Below, in pieces: positions 1 to 5,323 of a stretch of DNA of 6,228 nt (position 1 is its first letter; each line of letters begins with the position of its first letter). The notes beneath the pieces are model-generated. The model was not told the DNA's origin. It ran no database searches and saw only the letters and a program-made list of their open reading frames with translations. Origin of the DNA: CAKRJP01 sp963597615 (lineage in GTDB: Bacteria > Bacillota > Clostridia > Lachnospirales > Lachnospiraceae); the NCBI GenBank assembly GCA_963597615.1, contig CAVBQS010000043.1, forward strand, positions 1-6,228, given 5' to 3'. The position numbers were made by a program, and so were the translations under genes.

Positions 1-60
1 AGCGGTACGCACGGTGGTGTGAGAGGTCGGGGGATTATTCAAATCCCCCTCCTACTCGAT
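1..60 (+). mobile_element. 3' end of a group II intron (domains V/VI), rest outside window
   Basis: The sequence reads as the last 60 bases of a bacterial group II intron RNA. Bases 3-16 look like the 3' strand of domain V; its 5' strand lies before the window. Domain VI folds from what is present: 21-23 pair with 55-57, 24-26 with 51-53, and 29-36 with 42-49 around a 5-nt loop. This leaves A54 as a single bulged base, the position of the branch-point adenosine. A54 is the seventh base from the end if the intron stops at base 60, and the intron then ends in AT, matching the usual AY 3' end. The motif GTGTGAGAGGTCGG followed later by CCTACTCGAT is familiar from bacterial intron ends. The reverse transcriptase/maturase gene, if present, would be upstream. 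The subclass is not assigned. Confidence 0.85.
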
Positions 61-92
61 AATTTAAAGTTCTATTGAAGCTAAATCCTAAT

Positions 93-836
93 TTAGTTAG
101 AATAGCGTACTTCCTGAAGATACAAGCCCTTAGGATCACAGGGGTCACTTGCTTTTTCGTTGCCCTTAAAAATCTCAACAATTGCCTCGGGACGTCGGTT
201 TCCTAAGCCAATATCAATAAGGGTGGCAACAAGAATTCTTGCCATGTTATGAAGAAAGTCATTGGCGTGGATCATTATTTGCATTTCCTCTATATCAGAG
301 TAAATATCAATGTCATAAATCTCTTTCACGGTAGACTTGCTTCTTTTAACAGTAGAGAAGTTCTTGAAATCATGTTTCCCAATTAAATATTCGCTGGCCT
401 TTTGCATTAAAGCCTTATCTGGGATTTGGAAACAATGATAAATATATTTCCTGTCAAAGACACTAGGGACATCGTCAATGGCCATACGGTAAACATAAAC
501 CTTTGAAGAGGCATTTAACTGGGCATGAAATCTGTCATTCATCTCTGATACATTGGTAATGGCAATATCCATAGGAAGATAGCGGTTTAGATAATGCTTC
601 ATATCTGCAATCTTCATCTGGCAGGAAGTTCTGAAATTGGCAACTTGTTCGTATGCGTGAACGCCAACTTCCGTGCGGCAACCACAGAAAAGTTCAATGT
701 CTTCTTCTTGGGTCATCTTTTTTAGGACTTCAAGAATTTTGTTGGAAATTGTATTGTTGGATTCTTCTTTTCCCAGGCGGGTCCATCCTTGATAGCGGCT
801 TCCGTCATATTCTATAGTTAACTTAATATTCCTCAT
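93..836 (-). CDS. truA: TruA-family tRNA pseudouridine synthase with Glu at the catalytic Asp position
   Basis: TruA isomerises uridines 38-40 of the tRNA anticodon arm to pseudouridine in the cytoplasm. The 247-residue length is normal for the family. Family landmarks are an N-terminal YDG..YQGW segment, CRTEVGVHA at residues 53-61, a KVYVYR segment near 111-116, GKHDFKNF near 153-160, and C-terminal NDFLHNMAR and GLYLQEVRY. In known TruA proteins the central motif is RTDAGVHA and its Asp is the essential nucleophile; here residue 56 is Glu (codon at 669-671). Other family positions are also altered (MARILVATL where VRnivGTL is usual; DPCDP before GLYL). The Met at 836 is chosen over an in-frame Met eight codons upstream because AAGGAG lies 9 nt before it. 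The gene ends 33 bases from the group II intron. Family membership is firm; activity is uncertain, and a second, canonical truA may exist elsewhere in the genome. Confidence 0.88.
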   Translation of the reverse strand: MRNIKLTIEYDGSRYQGWTRLGKEESNNTISNKILEVLKKMTQEEDIELFCGCRTEVGVHAYEQVANFRTSCQMKIADMKHYLNRYLPMDIAITNVSEMNDRFHAQLNASSKVYVYRMAIDDVPSVFDRKYIYHCFQIPDKALMQKASEYLIGKHDFKNFSTVKRSKSTVKEIYDIDIYSDIEEMQIMIHANDFLHNMARILVATLIDIGLGNRRPEAIVEIFKGNEKASDPCDPKGLYLQEVRYSN

Positions 837-845
837 AAGTAAAAT

Positions 846-851
846 CTCCTT
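846..851 (-). promoter_or_regulatory. Ribosome binding site deciding the truA start
   Basis: On the - strand this is AAGGAG, 9 nt before the ATG at 836-834. It lies inside the longer open frame that begins at 860, and the upstream ATG has no comparable site. This supports the shorter protein, starting MRNIKLTIEYDG, which matches the normal beginning of TruA proteins. Confidence 0.75.
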
Positions 852-923
852 CTTTTTCATGTTTGGGAAAACTGCTTCCCTAGCATTATGGACATTATTA
901 GATACAATGCTTAATTTGAAAAT

Positions 924-932
924 AGTATAGCA
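924..932 (-). promoter_or_regulatory. Probable extended -10 promoter for truA
   Basis: The - strand reads TGCTATACT, a TG-n extended -10 element with a TATACT hexamer. No good -35 hexamer lies 16-18 bases upstream, which is tolerated in extended -10 promoters. It sits about 90 bases before the truA start and faces the thioesterase promoter. Inferred from motif only. Confidence 0.5.
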
Positions 933-939
933 AATTTTA

Positions 940-948
940 TGTTATAAT
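940..948 (+). promoter_or_regulatory. Probable extended -10 promoter for the thioesterase gene
   Basis: The + strand reads TGTTATAAT, a consensus TATAAT with the TG-n extension. A TTGAAA at 916-921 is 21 bases away, too far for a standard -35. Expected transcription start is about 955, giving a leader of about 50 nt before the TTG start at 1004. The -10 boxes of this and the opposite-facing truA promoter are only 13 bp apart. Confidence 0.6.
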
Positions 949-988
949 AAAAGCATTCTGGGAAAATCGAAAAATGAAAAAAAGGAAA

Positions 989-996
989 AAAGGAGG
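989..996 (+). promoter_or_regulatory. Ribosome binding site deciding the thioesterase TTG start
   Basis: AAAGGAGG is a near-perfect Shine-Dalgarno sequence. It lies 7 nt before TTG at 1004-1006 but 16 nt before the next ATG at 1013. The frame's first ATG at 974 lies upstream of it and has no good site of its own. Confidence 0.75.
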
Positions 997-1003
997 AATT
1001 ATT

Positions 1004-1483
1004 TTGGAACGAATGACAATGAAGGTTTCAGATTCTATGGTGGAATCTGTGCATTTGGTCAGACCCAACCACTTAAACGCAGCAGGACGTCTATTTGGCG
1101 GCATGCTAATGCAGTGGATTGATGAGGTGGCAGGAGTAGTTGGAAAACGTCATGCCAGATGTAATGTAACCACAGCCTGTGTAGATAATCTTAACTTCCT
1201 AAAGGGGGCCTATCAAAATGACCTTTTAGTACTTCAGGGAAAGCTTACCTATGTGGGAGTTACTTCAATGGTAGTGAAGGTGGACACTTATGTAGAGCAC
1301 GTAGGAGGCAAGAGAGATCTTATGAACCGGGCCTTTCTTACTCTGGTGGCTTTGGATGAGAATGATAAGCCGGTTCCGGTAAACCGTCTGGAACTTGAGA
1401 CGGAAGAAGAAAAAGAGGAATGGGAAAAGGCAAAGCGTCGTAGAGAACTTCGCAAAGTAGAGCTTGAGAGAGATTTAAGATAA
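1004..1483 (+). CDS. Hotdog-fold acyl-CoA thioesterase (YciA/YkhA-like)
   Basis: Predicted cytoplasmic acyl-CoA hydrolase that cleaves acyl-CoA to free acid and CoA; chain-length preference cannot be read from the sequence. From the TTG start the protein has 159 residues, normal for single-hotdog enzymes. The signature is HLNAAGRLFGGMLMQWIDE at residues 23-41: Asn25, the FGG turn at 31-33 and Asp40 in WIDE correspond to the conserved active-site region of the acyl-CoA hydrolase family. The following TTACVDNLNFLKGAYQND (56-73) and the valine-rich strands to about 98 complete the fold. Residues 132-159 form a highly charged Glu/Lys/Arg helical tail, also seen in relatives. TTG is chosen because AAAGGAGG lies 7 nt before it; an ATG at 974 would add ten Lys-rich residues without a good binding site. 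The gene looks monocistronic, between its own promoter and a shared terminator. Confidence 0.88.
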   Translation: MERMTMKVSDSMVESVHLVRPNHLNAAGRLFGGMLMQWIDEVAGVVGKRHARCNVTTACVDNLNFLKGAYQNDLLVLQGKLTYVGVTSMVVKVDTYVEHVGGKRDLMNRAFLTLVALDENDKPVPVNRLELETEEEKEEWEKAKRRRELRKVELERDLR

Positions 1484-1540
1484 AAAATAAAATGGCGAGG
1501 GACTCCGTAAAAAGTGGGGACCTTCGCCATTTTATTTTTT
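1482..1540. terminator. Bidirectional intrinsic terminator between converging genes
   Basis: Bases 1482-1501 pair with 1521-1540 over 20 bp with one G-U pair. Inside, after an A-A mismatch, 1503-1506 pair with 1516-1519. The A-run at the 5' base and the T-run at the 3' base make it work on both strands: it ends the thioesterase transcript on the + strand and the J-domain gene transcript on the - strand. The thioesterase stop codon TAA (1481-1483) forms the bottom of the stem. Confidence 0.93.
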
Positions 1541-1566
1541 ATATCTTGAATAGAAGAATAAGAAAC

Positions 1567-2214
1567 TTAGTATTTACATAAGCGCTTTACTGCCCGTTGA
1601 TATTTAAACTGCTCCTTTTGCATTTTAAAACGATCTAGGGGTTTAAGTTCTTCTTTTAGGTAAGCATCGTAGAGGTTTAAAAGGTGTTCGATGCTATAAT
1701 TCCTGTTTTTGTACCAGCTAAACAAGAGCCAGTTCATTGTTTCAGGATACCAGTAGGATTCCGAGATCCCGTGCTTTTTTAAATAGTTGGTATACTTGCT
1801 GGCCCGCTCAGAAAGCTTGGTTAGCTTGTGGGTCTTTGTATGATTTTTAAATAATTCCTCGCTTTCAGTTACCACCTGATGGAGACGTTGGGATACTTTC
1901 CAACAGCGAACCATGGGAGCATCTTTGGAGCGGCTTGGAGCATCTTTTTCTGGGTGTTGCAGATCAAAAGTCTGCATCTTGGCTTTGGGATTTATTCCTA
2001 GGAGACTTTTGTCATATTCCCTGCGAGCATCAGCATCAGAGAGAACCTTATAGGCTTCTAGAATCTGTTGCATCTTGTCTGTAGTATCAATACCGTGGCG
2101 TATATTGGCGTCTGGATGATATTTTTTCGCCATTTTATTTTTGGCCTGAGTAATTTCTTGGAGGGAAGCCTTGGGGCTGACTTCCAAAATGTCGTAGAGA
2201 GTCTCTGTATTCAT
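1567..2214 (-). CDS. Small J-domain (DnaJ-like) protein with uncharacterised C-terminal region
   Basis: J-domains stimulate the ATPase of an Hsp70 (DnaK) partner. The 215-residue protein starts with a J-domain: LYDILEVSPKASLQEI at 6-21, the essential HPD motif at 33-35, and a third/fourth helix ILEAYKVLSDADARREYD at 51-68. There is no Gly/Phe-rich region, no CxxCxGxG zinc-finger repeats and no DnaJ substrate domain, so this is not the housekeeping DnaJ. A polar linker (74-100, with KDAP twice) leads to a basic, aromatic-rich C-terminal region (about 101-215) that I do not recognise; it has a Trp/Tyr-rich stretch at 153-173. No signal peptide or clear membrane segment is seen. AAGGAT lies about 10 nt before the ATG. 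The gene is divergent from the ylxM-ffh operon and shares the terminator on its other side. Client and role are unknown. Confidence 0.85.
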   Translation of the reverse strand: MNTETLYDILEVSPKASLQEITQAKNKMAKKYHPDANIRHGIDTTDKMQQILEAYKVLSDADARREYDKSLLGINPKAKMQTFDLQHPEKDAPSRSKDAPMVRCWKVSQRLHQVVTESEELFKNHTKTHKLTKLSERASKYTNYLKKHGISESYWYPETMNWLLFSWYKNRNYSIEHLLNLYDAYLKEELKPLDRFKMQKEQFKYQRAVKRLCKY

Positions 2215-2321
2215 AACTTTTTCTATCCTTATTTTTTATAATAAAAGAATATTTTATAGGGATAGTTTACGACATTTATATAATGAAATCAATGAGGAAA
2301 TAAAGTGTAAAGAAAAAATAC

Positions 2322-2351
2322 TTGACACCCATAAGAGACTTGTTGTATGAT
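2322..2351 (+). promoter_or_regulatory. Sigma-A-type promoter of the ylxM-ffh operon
   Basis: A consensus TTGACA at 2322-2327 is followed, after 18 bases, by TATGAT at 2346-2351. Predicted transcription start is around 2357-2359. The -10 box covers the first ATG of the open frame (2347), so a transcript from here cannot use that codon. This argues for a downstream ylxM start. Confidence 0.7.
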
Positions 2352-2356
2352 GGCAC

Positions 2357-2362
2357 AGGTGA
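2357..2362 (+). promoter_or_regulatory. Candidate ribosome binding site for ylxM GTG start
   Basis: AGGTGA lies 5 nt before GTG at 2368-2370. If the promoter at 2322-2351 is used, this site would sit at or very near the 5' end of the mRNA, an unusually short leader. Confidence 0.5.
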
Positions 2363-2367
2363 TTAAT

Positions 2368-2712
2368 GTGAATGAAATTCTTGAACAAACATTGCTGTAT
2401 GATTTTTATGGGGAACTCCTGACCAGTCATCAGAAGGAAATCTATGAACAGTTTATATCGGAGGACTTGTCTCTTGGAGAAATTGCAAGGGAGGCAGGCA
2501 TTAGCCGCCAGGGAGTTCATGATCTGATTAAGCGTTGTGATCAGACCCTTAGAGGATACGAGGACAAGCTTCATCTTGTAGAAAAGTTTCTTTCTATTCG
2601 GGAGAAGGTTGATGAGATCAACGACCTTATAAAAGATGGAGAACCTCAGGATGTTACAGCATTTGTAAGGGAGATTCGCAGAATATCCGGCGAGATTTTG
2701 GAGGAGTTATAA
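2368..2712 (+). CDS. ylxM: YlxM/p13-like helix-turn-helix protein of the SRP operon
   Basis: Small UPF0122-family protein, encoded next to ffh in many Firmicutes and reported in streptococci to influence signal recognition particle function. From the GTG start it has 114 residues, close to the usual length of about 110. The start VNEILEQTLLYDFYGELL matches the family pattern, and a sigma-factor-like helix-turn-helix covers about residues 34-57 (LSLGEIAREAGISRQGVHD). The rest is a charged helical, coiled-coil-like tail. The frame is open from ATG 2347, which would add seven residues, but that ATG lies inside the TATGAT promoter box. GTG 2368 has AGGTGA 5 nt before it. The stop is one base from the ffh start, and the ffh ribosome binding site lies within its last codons, which suggests translational coupling. 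Identity is firm; the exact start is not. Confidence 0.85.
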   Translation: MNEILEQTLLYDFYGELLTSHQKEIYEQFISEDLSLGEIAREAGISRQGVHDLIKRCDQTLRGYEDKLHLVEKFLSIREKVDEINDLIKDGEPQDVTAFVREIRRISGEILEEL

Positions 2713-2713
2713 T

Positions 2714-4072
2714 ATGGCATTTGACAGCTTGACAGAAAAACTGCAAAACGTTTTTAAAAATCTCAGAAGCAAGGGACGCCTTACAGAAGATGATGTAAAG
2801 GAAGCCTTGAAGGAGATTAAGCGTGCGCTTCTGGCAGCAGATGTTAACTTCAAGGTAGTGAAGGACTTTACCAAGAAAGTTCAGGAGAGAGCCATTGGAC
2901 AGGACGTTATGAATGGTTTGAATCCGGGACAGATGGTGGTTAAGATTGTCAATGAAGAACTGGTTAGTCTTATGGGATCTGAGACCACTGAGATTCAGTT
3001 CCAGCCGGGTAAGAGTATTACCGTTCTCATGATGGCAGGTCTTCAGGGAGCCGGTAAGACAACCACCACAGCAAAGCTTGCAGGGAAGTTTAAGCTTAAG
3101 GGTAAAAAGCCCTTATTGGTAGCCTGTGATGTTTACCGCCCTGCTGCAATTAAGCAATTGCAGGTGAATGGTGAGAAGCAGGGGGTAGAAGTATTTTCCA
3201 TGGGAGATTCCCATAAGCCTGCCAATATTGCAAAGGCTGCCTTAGAACATGCCCAGAAGAATGGTCATAATCTTGTGATCTTAGATACCGCTGGCCGTCT
3301 TCATATCGATGAAGATATGATGGGAGAGCTTCAGGAGATTAAGAAAGCTGTTACTGTACACCAGACTATTTTGGTAATTGATGCTATGACTGGTCAGGAT
3401 GCAGTGAATGTGGCCAAGGAATTTGACGAGAAGATCGGCATTGACGGCGTGATTGTCACAAAGCTTGACGGTGACACCAGAGGTGGTGCTGCACTTTCTG
3501 TTAAGGCAGTTACAGGCAAACCGATTCTTTACGTAGGTATGGGAGAGAAGCTTTCTGATCTGGAACAATTTTATCCAGACCGTATGGCATCCCGTATTCT
3601 AGGCATGGGAGATGTGCTGACCCTTATTGAGAAGGCGGAAGCTGAGATTGATGAGGAAAAAGCGAAGGCCATGACCCAGAAGCTTAAGAAGGCTCAGTTT
3701 GACTATGATGATTACTTAGAGAGTATGAGTCAGATGCGTAACATGGGAGGCCTTGGAAATATCATGAATATGTTGCCAGGTTTAGGAAATATGGGTGGCA
3801 ACATGATGAAGGGCATGAACATGGACGAGGAGCAGACTTCTCAGGCTGAGAAGAACATGGCTAGAATGGAAGCTATGATTCGGTCTATGACGCCGGAGGA
3901 GAGGGCCAATCCAGATTTGATCAATCCATCTAGAAAGCATAGAATTGCTAAGGGAGCCGGGGTAGACATCAGTGATGTGAACCGCATGGTAAAATCCTTT
4001 AATGAGATGCGTAAGATGATGAAACAATTCGGTAAGGCCGGCAAGCGAGGCAAGTTTAAGTTCCCATTTTAA
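2714..4072 (+). CDS. ffh: Signal recognition particle GTPase Ffh
   Basis: Ffh is the SRP54 protein. With the 4.5S/scRNA it binds signal sequences on translating ribosomes and delivers them to FtsY at the membrane. The 452 residues fit the family. Residues 1-95 form the N domain. The G domain follows, with the P-loop GLQGAGKTTTTAKLA at 109-123, DTAGR at 191-195 and TKLDGDTRGG at 249-258. The C-terminal M domain from about 300 is methionine-rich (341-372 is dense in Met and Gly), as needed for the signal-binding groove, and carries the RNA-binding segment SRKHRIAKGAGVD at 406-418. GGAGGAG at 2700-2706 precedes the start by 7 nt. It follows ylxM after a single base. The stop codon is part of a hairpin (4061-4093) that leads into the rpsP spacer. 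All key residues are intact. Confidence 0.98.
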   Translation: MAFDSLTEKLQNVFKNLRSKGRLTEDDVKEALKEIKRALLAADVNFKVVKDFTKKVQERAIGQDVMNGLNPGQMVVKIVNEELVSLMGSETTEIQFQPGKSITVLMMAGLQGAGKTTTTAKLAGKFKLKGKKPLLVACDVYRPAAIKQLQVNGEKQGVEVFSMGDSHKPANIAKAALEHAQKNGHNLVILDTAGRLHIDEDMMGELQEIKKAVTVHQTILVIDAMTGQDAVNVAKEFDEKIGIDGVIVTKLDGDTRGGAALSVKAVTGKPILYVGMGEKLSDLEQFYPDRMASRILGMGDVLTLIEKAEAEIDEEKAKAMTQKLKKAQFDYDDYLESMSQMRNMGGLGNIMNMLPGLGNMGGNMMKGMNMDEEQTSQAEKNMARMEAMIRSMTPEERANPDLINPSRKHRIAKGAGVDISDVNRMVKSFNEMRKMMKQFGKAGKRGKFKFPF

Positions 4073-4093
4073 GAGACTTTAAATAGATGGGAA
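4061..4093 (+). other. Hairpin over the ffh stop codon
   Basis: Bases 4061-4067 (TTCCCAT) pair with 4087-4093 (ATGGGAA); 4068-4072 can pair with 4079-4083, leaving a 3-nt bulge at 4084-4086. The ffh stop (4070-4072) lies in the stem. No T-run follows, so it is unlikely to be a simple terminator. It may protect the ffh 3' end or mark a processing point before rpsP. Confidence 0.55.
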
Positions 4094-4110
4094 GTATGAA
4101 TTCGATATAC

Positions 4111-4153
4111 TGCGATTATCGCATTATATATATGAACGCGAAGATTACTCGCG
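4111..4153 (+). other. Two small hairpins in the rpsP leader
   Basis: TGCGA at 4111-4115 pairs with TCGCA at 4119-4123 around a 3-nt loop. CGCGA at 4137-4141 pairs with TCGCG at 4149-4153 around a 7-nt loop. They are the only GC-rich patches in an AT-rich 121-base spacer and lie about 27 bases before the rpsP ribosome binding site. Neither is followed by a T-run. A regulatory role, such as autogenous control by S16 or mRNA processing, is a guess. Confidence 0.4.
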
Positions 4154-4193
4154 AAAGAAGTTTATAATTAATATTTTATGGAGGTGTATACAC

Positions 4194-4439
4194 ATGGCAG
4201 TAAAAATCAGATTAAGAAGAATGGGACAGAAGAAGGCTCCTTTTTATAGAATCATCGTTGCAGATTCTAGATCACCAAGAGATGGAAAGTTCATCGACGA
4301 GATTGGAACTTATGATCCTAACTGCGATCCAAGCGCAATCAGCGTAGATGAGGAAGCAGCTAAGAAGTGGTTAGCAAATGGAGCTCAGCCTACAGAAGTA
4401 GTTAATAAGATCTTTAAAGCAGCTGGTATTGAGAAATAA
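4194..4439 (+). CDS. rpsP: 30S ribosomal protein S16
   Basis: S16 binds the 5' domain of 16S rRNA early in 30S assembly. The 81-residue protein is typical in length. It opens with the family hallmark MAVKIRLRRMGQKKAPFYRI, followed by VADSRSPRDGKFIDEIGTYDP (22-42) and the conserved WLANGAQPTEVV near 59-70. GGAGGTG at 4180-4186 lies 7 nt before the ATG. Compared with the tight ylxM-ffh junction, the 121-base gap before it holds RNA structure and possible weak -10 boxes (TATACT at 4106-4111, TATAAT at 4163-4168) without good -35 partners, so an extra internal promoter is possible but not shown. The codons look well adapted, as expected of a highly expressed gene. Confidence 0.98.
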   Translation: MAVKIRLRRMGQKKAPFYRIIVADSRSPRDGKFIDEIGTYDPNCDPSAISVDEEAAKKWLANGAQPTEVVNKIFKAAGIEK

Positions 4440-4449
4440 TGGATGCTTC

Positions 4450-4456
4450 GGAGGTG
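4450..4456 (+). promoter_or_regulatory. Ribosome binding site deciding the khpA start
   Basis: GGAGGTG lies 4 nt before ATG at 4461. The same open frame has an ATG at 4443, but that is upstream of this site and has no binding site of its own, so the first six codons are not part of the protein. Confidence 0.85.
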
Positions 4457-4460
4457 CACT

Positions 4461-4691
4461 ATGAAAGAATTAGTTGAAGTAATTGCGAAAGCATTAGTCG
4501 ATGATCCTGAAAGTGTAGTTGTAACCGAACGTGAAGAGCGAGAAAATACTGTCCTGGAAGTACGGGTAGCTGATTCTGATATGGGAAAGGTTATTGGAAA
4601 GCAGGGACGTATTGCAAAAGCAATCCGCTCAGTTGTTAAAGCAGCTGCAGCTAAGGAAGATAAGAAAGTTTCTGTTGATATTTTAGATTAA
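4461..4691 (+). CDS. khpA: KH-domain RNA-binding protein KhpA (YlqC family)
   Basis: A 76-residue single KH domain and little else. KhpA binds RNA and, in streptococci and other Firmicutes, forms a complex with KhpB (Jag/EloR) that affects cell division and elongation through RNA control. The first helix is MKELVEVIAKALVDDPE. The central strand LEVRVADSDMGKVIG leads to the GxxG loop GKQG at residues 46-49, followed by the RIAKAIRSVVKAAA helix and the final strand KKVSVDILD. The GxxG loop that contacts RNA is intact. It is encoded 21 bases after rpsP, in its conserved position between rpsP and rimM, so co-transcription is expected. khpB is not in the window. Confidence 0.93.
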   Translation: MKELVEVIAKALVDDPESVVVTEREERENTVLEVRVADSDMGKVIGKQGRIAKAIRSVVKAAAAKEDKKVSVDILD

Positions 4692-4710
4692 TAGAGCGAA
4701 AAGTGTAACA

Positions 4711-4738
4711 TGAGGACAGGCTGCAAGGTCTGTCCTTA
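4711..4738 (+). other. Hairpin between khpA and rimM, possible attenuator
   Basis: Bases 4711-4721 pair with 4728-4738 (core AGGACAG/CTGTCCT, with two G-U pairs) around a 6-nt loop. Only three Ts (4739-4741) follow the stem before A, so full termination is unlikely. Partial termination or an mRNA stability element inside the operon is plausible. The rimM start is 54 bases further on. Confidence 0.5.
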
Positions 4739-4791
4739 TTTACTAGAGAGAAAGGCCGGATAAGTTTAAAGGCCCATATGGAGGATTTAAG

Positions 4792-5298
4792 ATGGAGCAA
4801 ATGTTGCAGGTAGGAGTTATTACAGCCACCCACGGGATCCGCGGAGAAGTAAAGGTATATCCCACCACGGACGATGCCACCAGATTTGATGATTTAAAAA
4901 GAGTAATTCTTGATACAGGAAAGCAACAGATTCCCCTGGAAATTCAAAGTGTAAAATATTTTAAGCAGTTTGTTATTTTGAAATTTAAGGGAATCGATAA
5001 TATAAATGATATTGAGTGCTATAAAAGATGTCCTCTTTTAGTAAGCAGAGAAGATGCGGTAGATTTAGAGGAGGATGAATATTTTATAGCAGATATAATA
5101 GGAATGGAAGTATATACAGAGGATGGGGCTTATTTTGGGGTCTTAAAAGATGTAATGGAGACTGGTGCCAACGATGTATATGTAATAGATAGCAAGGACC
5201 ATGGGGAGGTGCTGCTTCCTGCTATAAAAGACTGCATTTTAGCTGTAGACGAAGAGGCAGAAAAAATCACCGTCCATCTTATGGAAGGCTTGCTATAA
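4792..5298 (+). CDS. rimM: 16S rRNA maturation factor RimM
   Basis: RimM binds the 30S head, including protein S19, and helps late 16S processing and assembly. The protein has 168 residues, typical of the family. The N-terminal RimM beta-barrel (about 1-88) carries VGVITATHGIRGEVKVYP at 7-24, whose THGIRGEV is the family signature. The C-terminal PRC-barrel (about 95-168) has DIIGMEVYTEDGAYFGVL (101-118), TGANDVYVI (124-132) and LLPAIKDCILAVD (141-153). GGAGG at 4780-4784 lies 7 nt before this ATG, which favours it over Met4. It follows a 100-base spacer with a hairpin and precedes trmD by 25 bases. Pairing of rimM with trmD is usual in bacteria. Confidence 0.97.
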   Translation: MEQMLQVGVITATHGIRGEVKVYPTTDDATRFDDLKRVILDTGKQQIPLEIQSVKYFKQFVILKFKGIDNINDIECYKRCPLLVSREDAVDLEEDEYFIADIIGMEVYTEDGAYFGVLKDVMETGANDVYVIDSKDHGEVLLPAIKDCILAVDEEAEKITVHLMEGLL

Positions 5299-5323
5299 GT
5301 TTTTATAAAATGAGGAAGACTAC

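Noticed and set aside
81..96. Inverted repeat CTAAAT/ATTTAG at the truA 3' end as a terminator
   Set aside because: Only six A/T-rich pairs and no T-run in the truA direction; too weak to call.
865..880. GGGAA/TTCCC inverted repeat upstream of truA as an operator
   Set aside because: Five base pairs with a 6-nt loop; likely chance, and no second copy is seen.
974..1003. ATG at 974 as the thioesterase start
   Set aside because: It lies upstream of the strong AAAGGAGG site, has no good site itself, and adds only a Lys-rich stretch not expected in the family.
1288..1530. Open frame of 80 residues on the - strand over the thioesterase 3' end
   Set aside because: Ser/Arg-rich low-complexity antisense translation of the charged tail; it has no binding site and runs through the terminator.
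2254..2574. 106-residue - strand frame over the ylxM region
   Set aside because: Antisense to a well-supported gene, no family features, no ribosome binding site.
3281..4053. Three - strand frames inside ffh
   Set aside because: Shadows of a highly conserved gene; no start signals and no recognisable motifs.
4751..4774. Repeated AAAGGCC before rimM as a regulatory repeat
   Set aside because: Seven bases twice in a 100-base spacer; weak and without further support.
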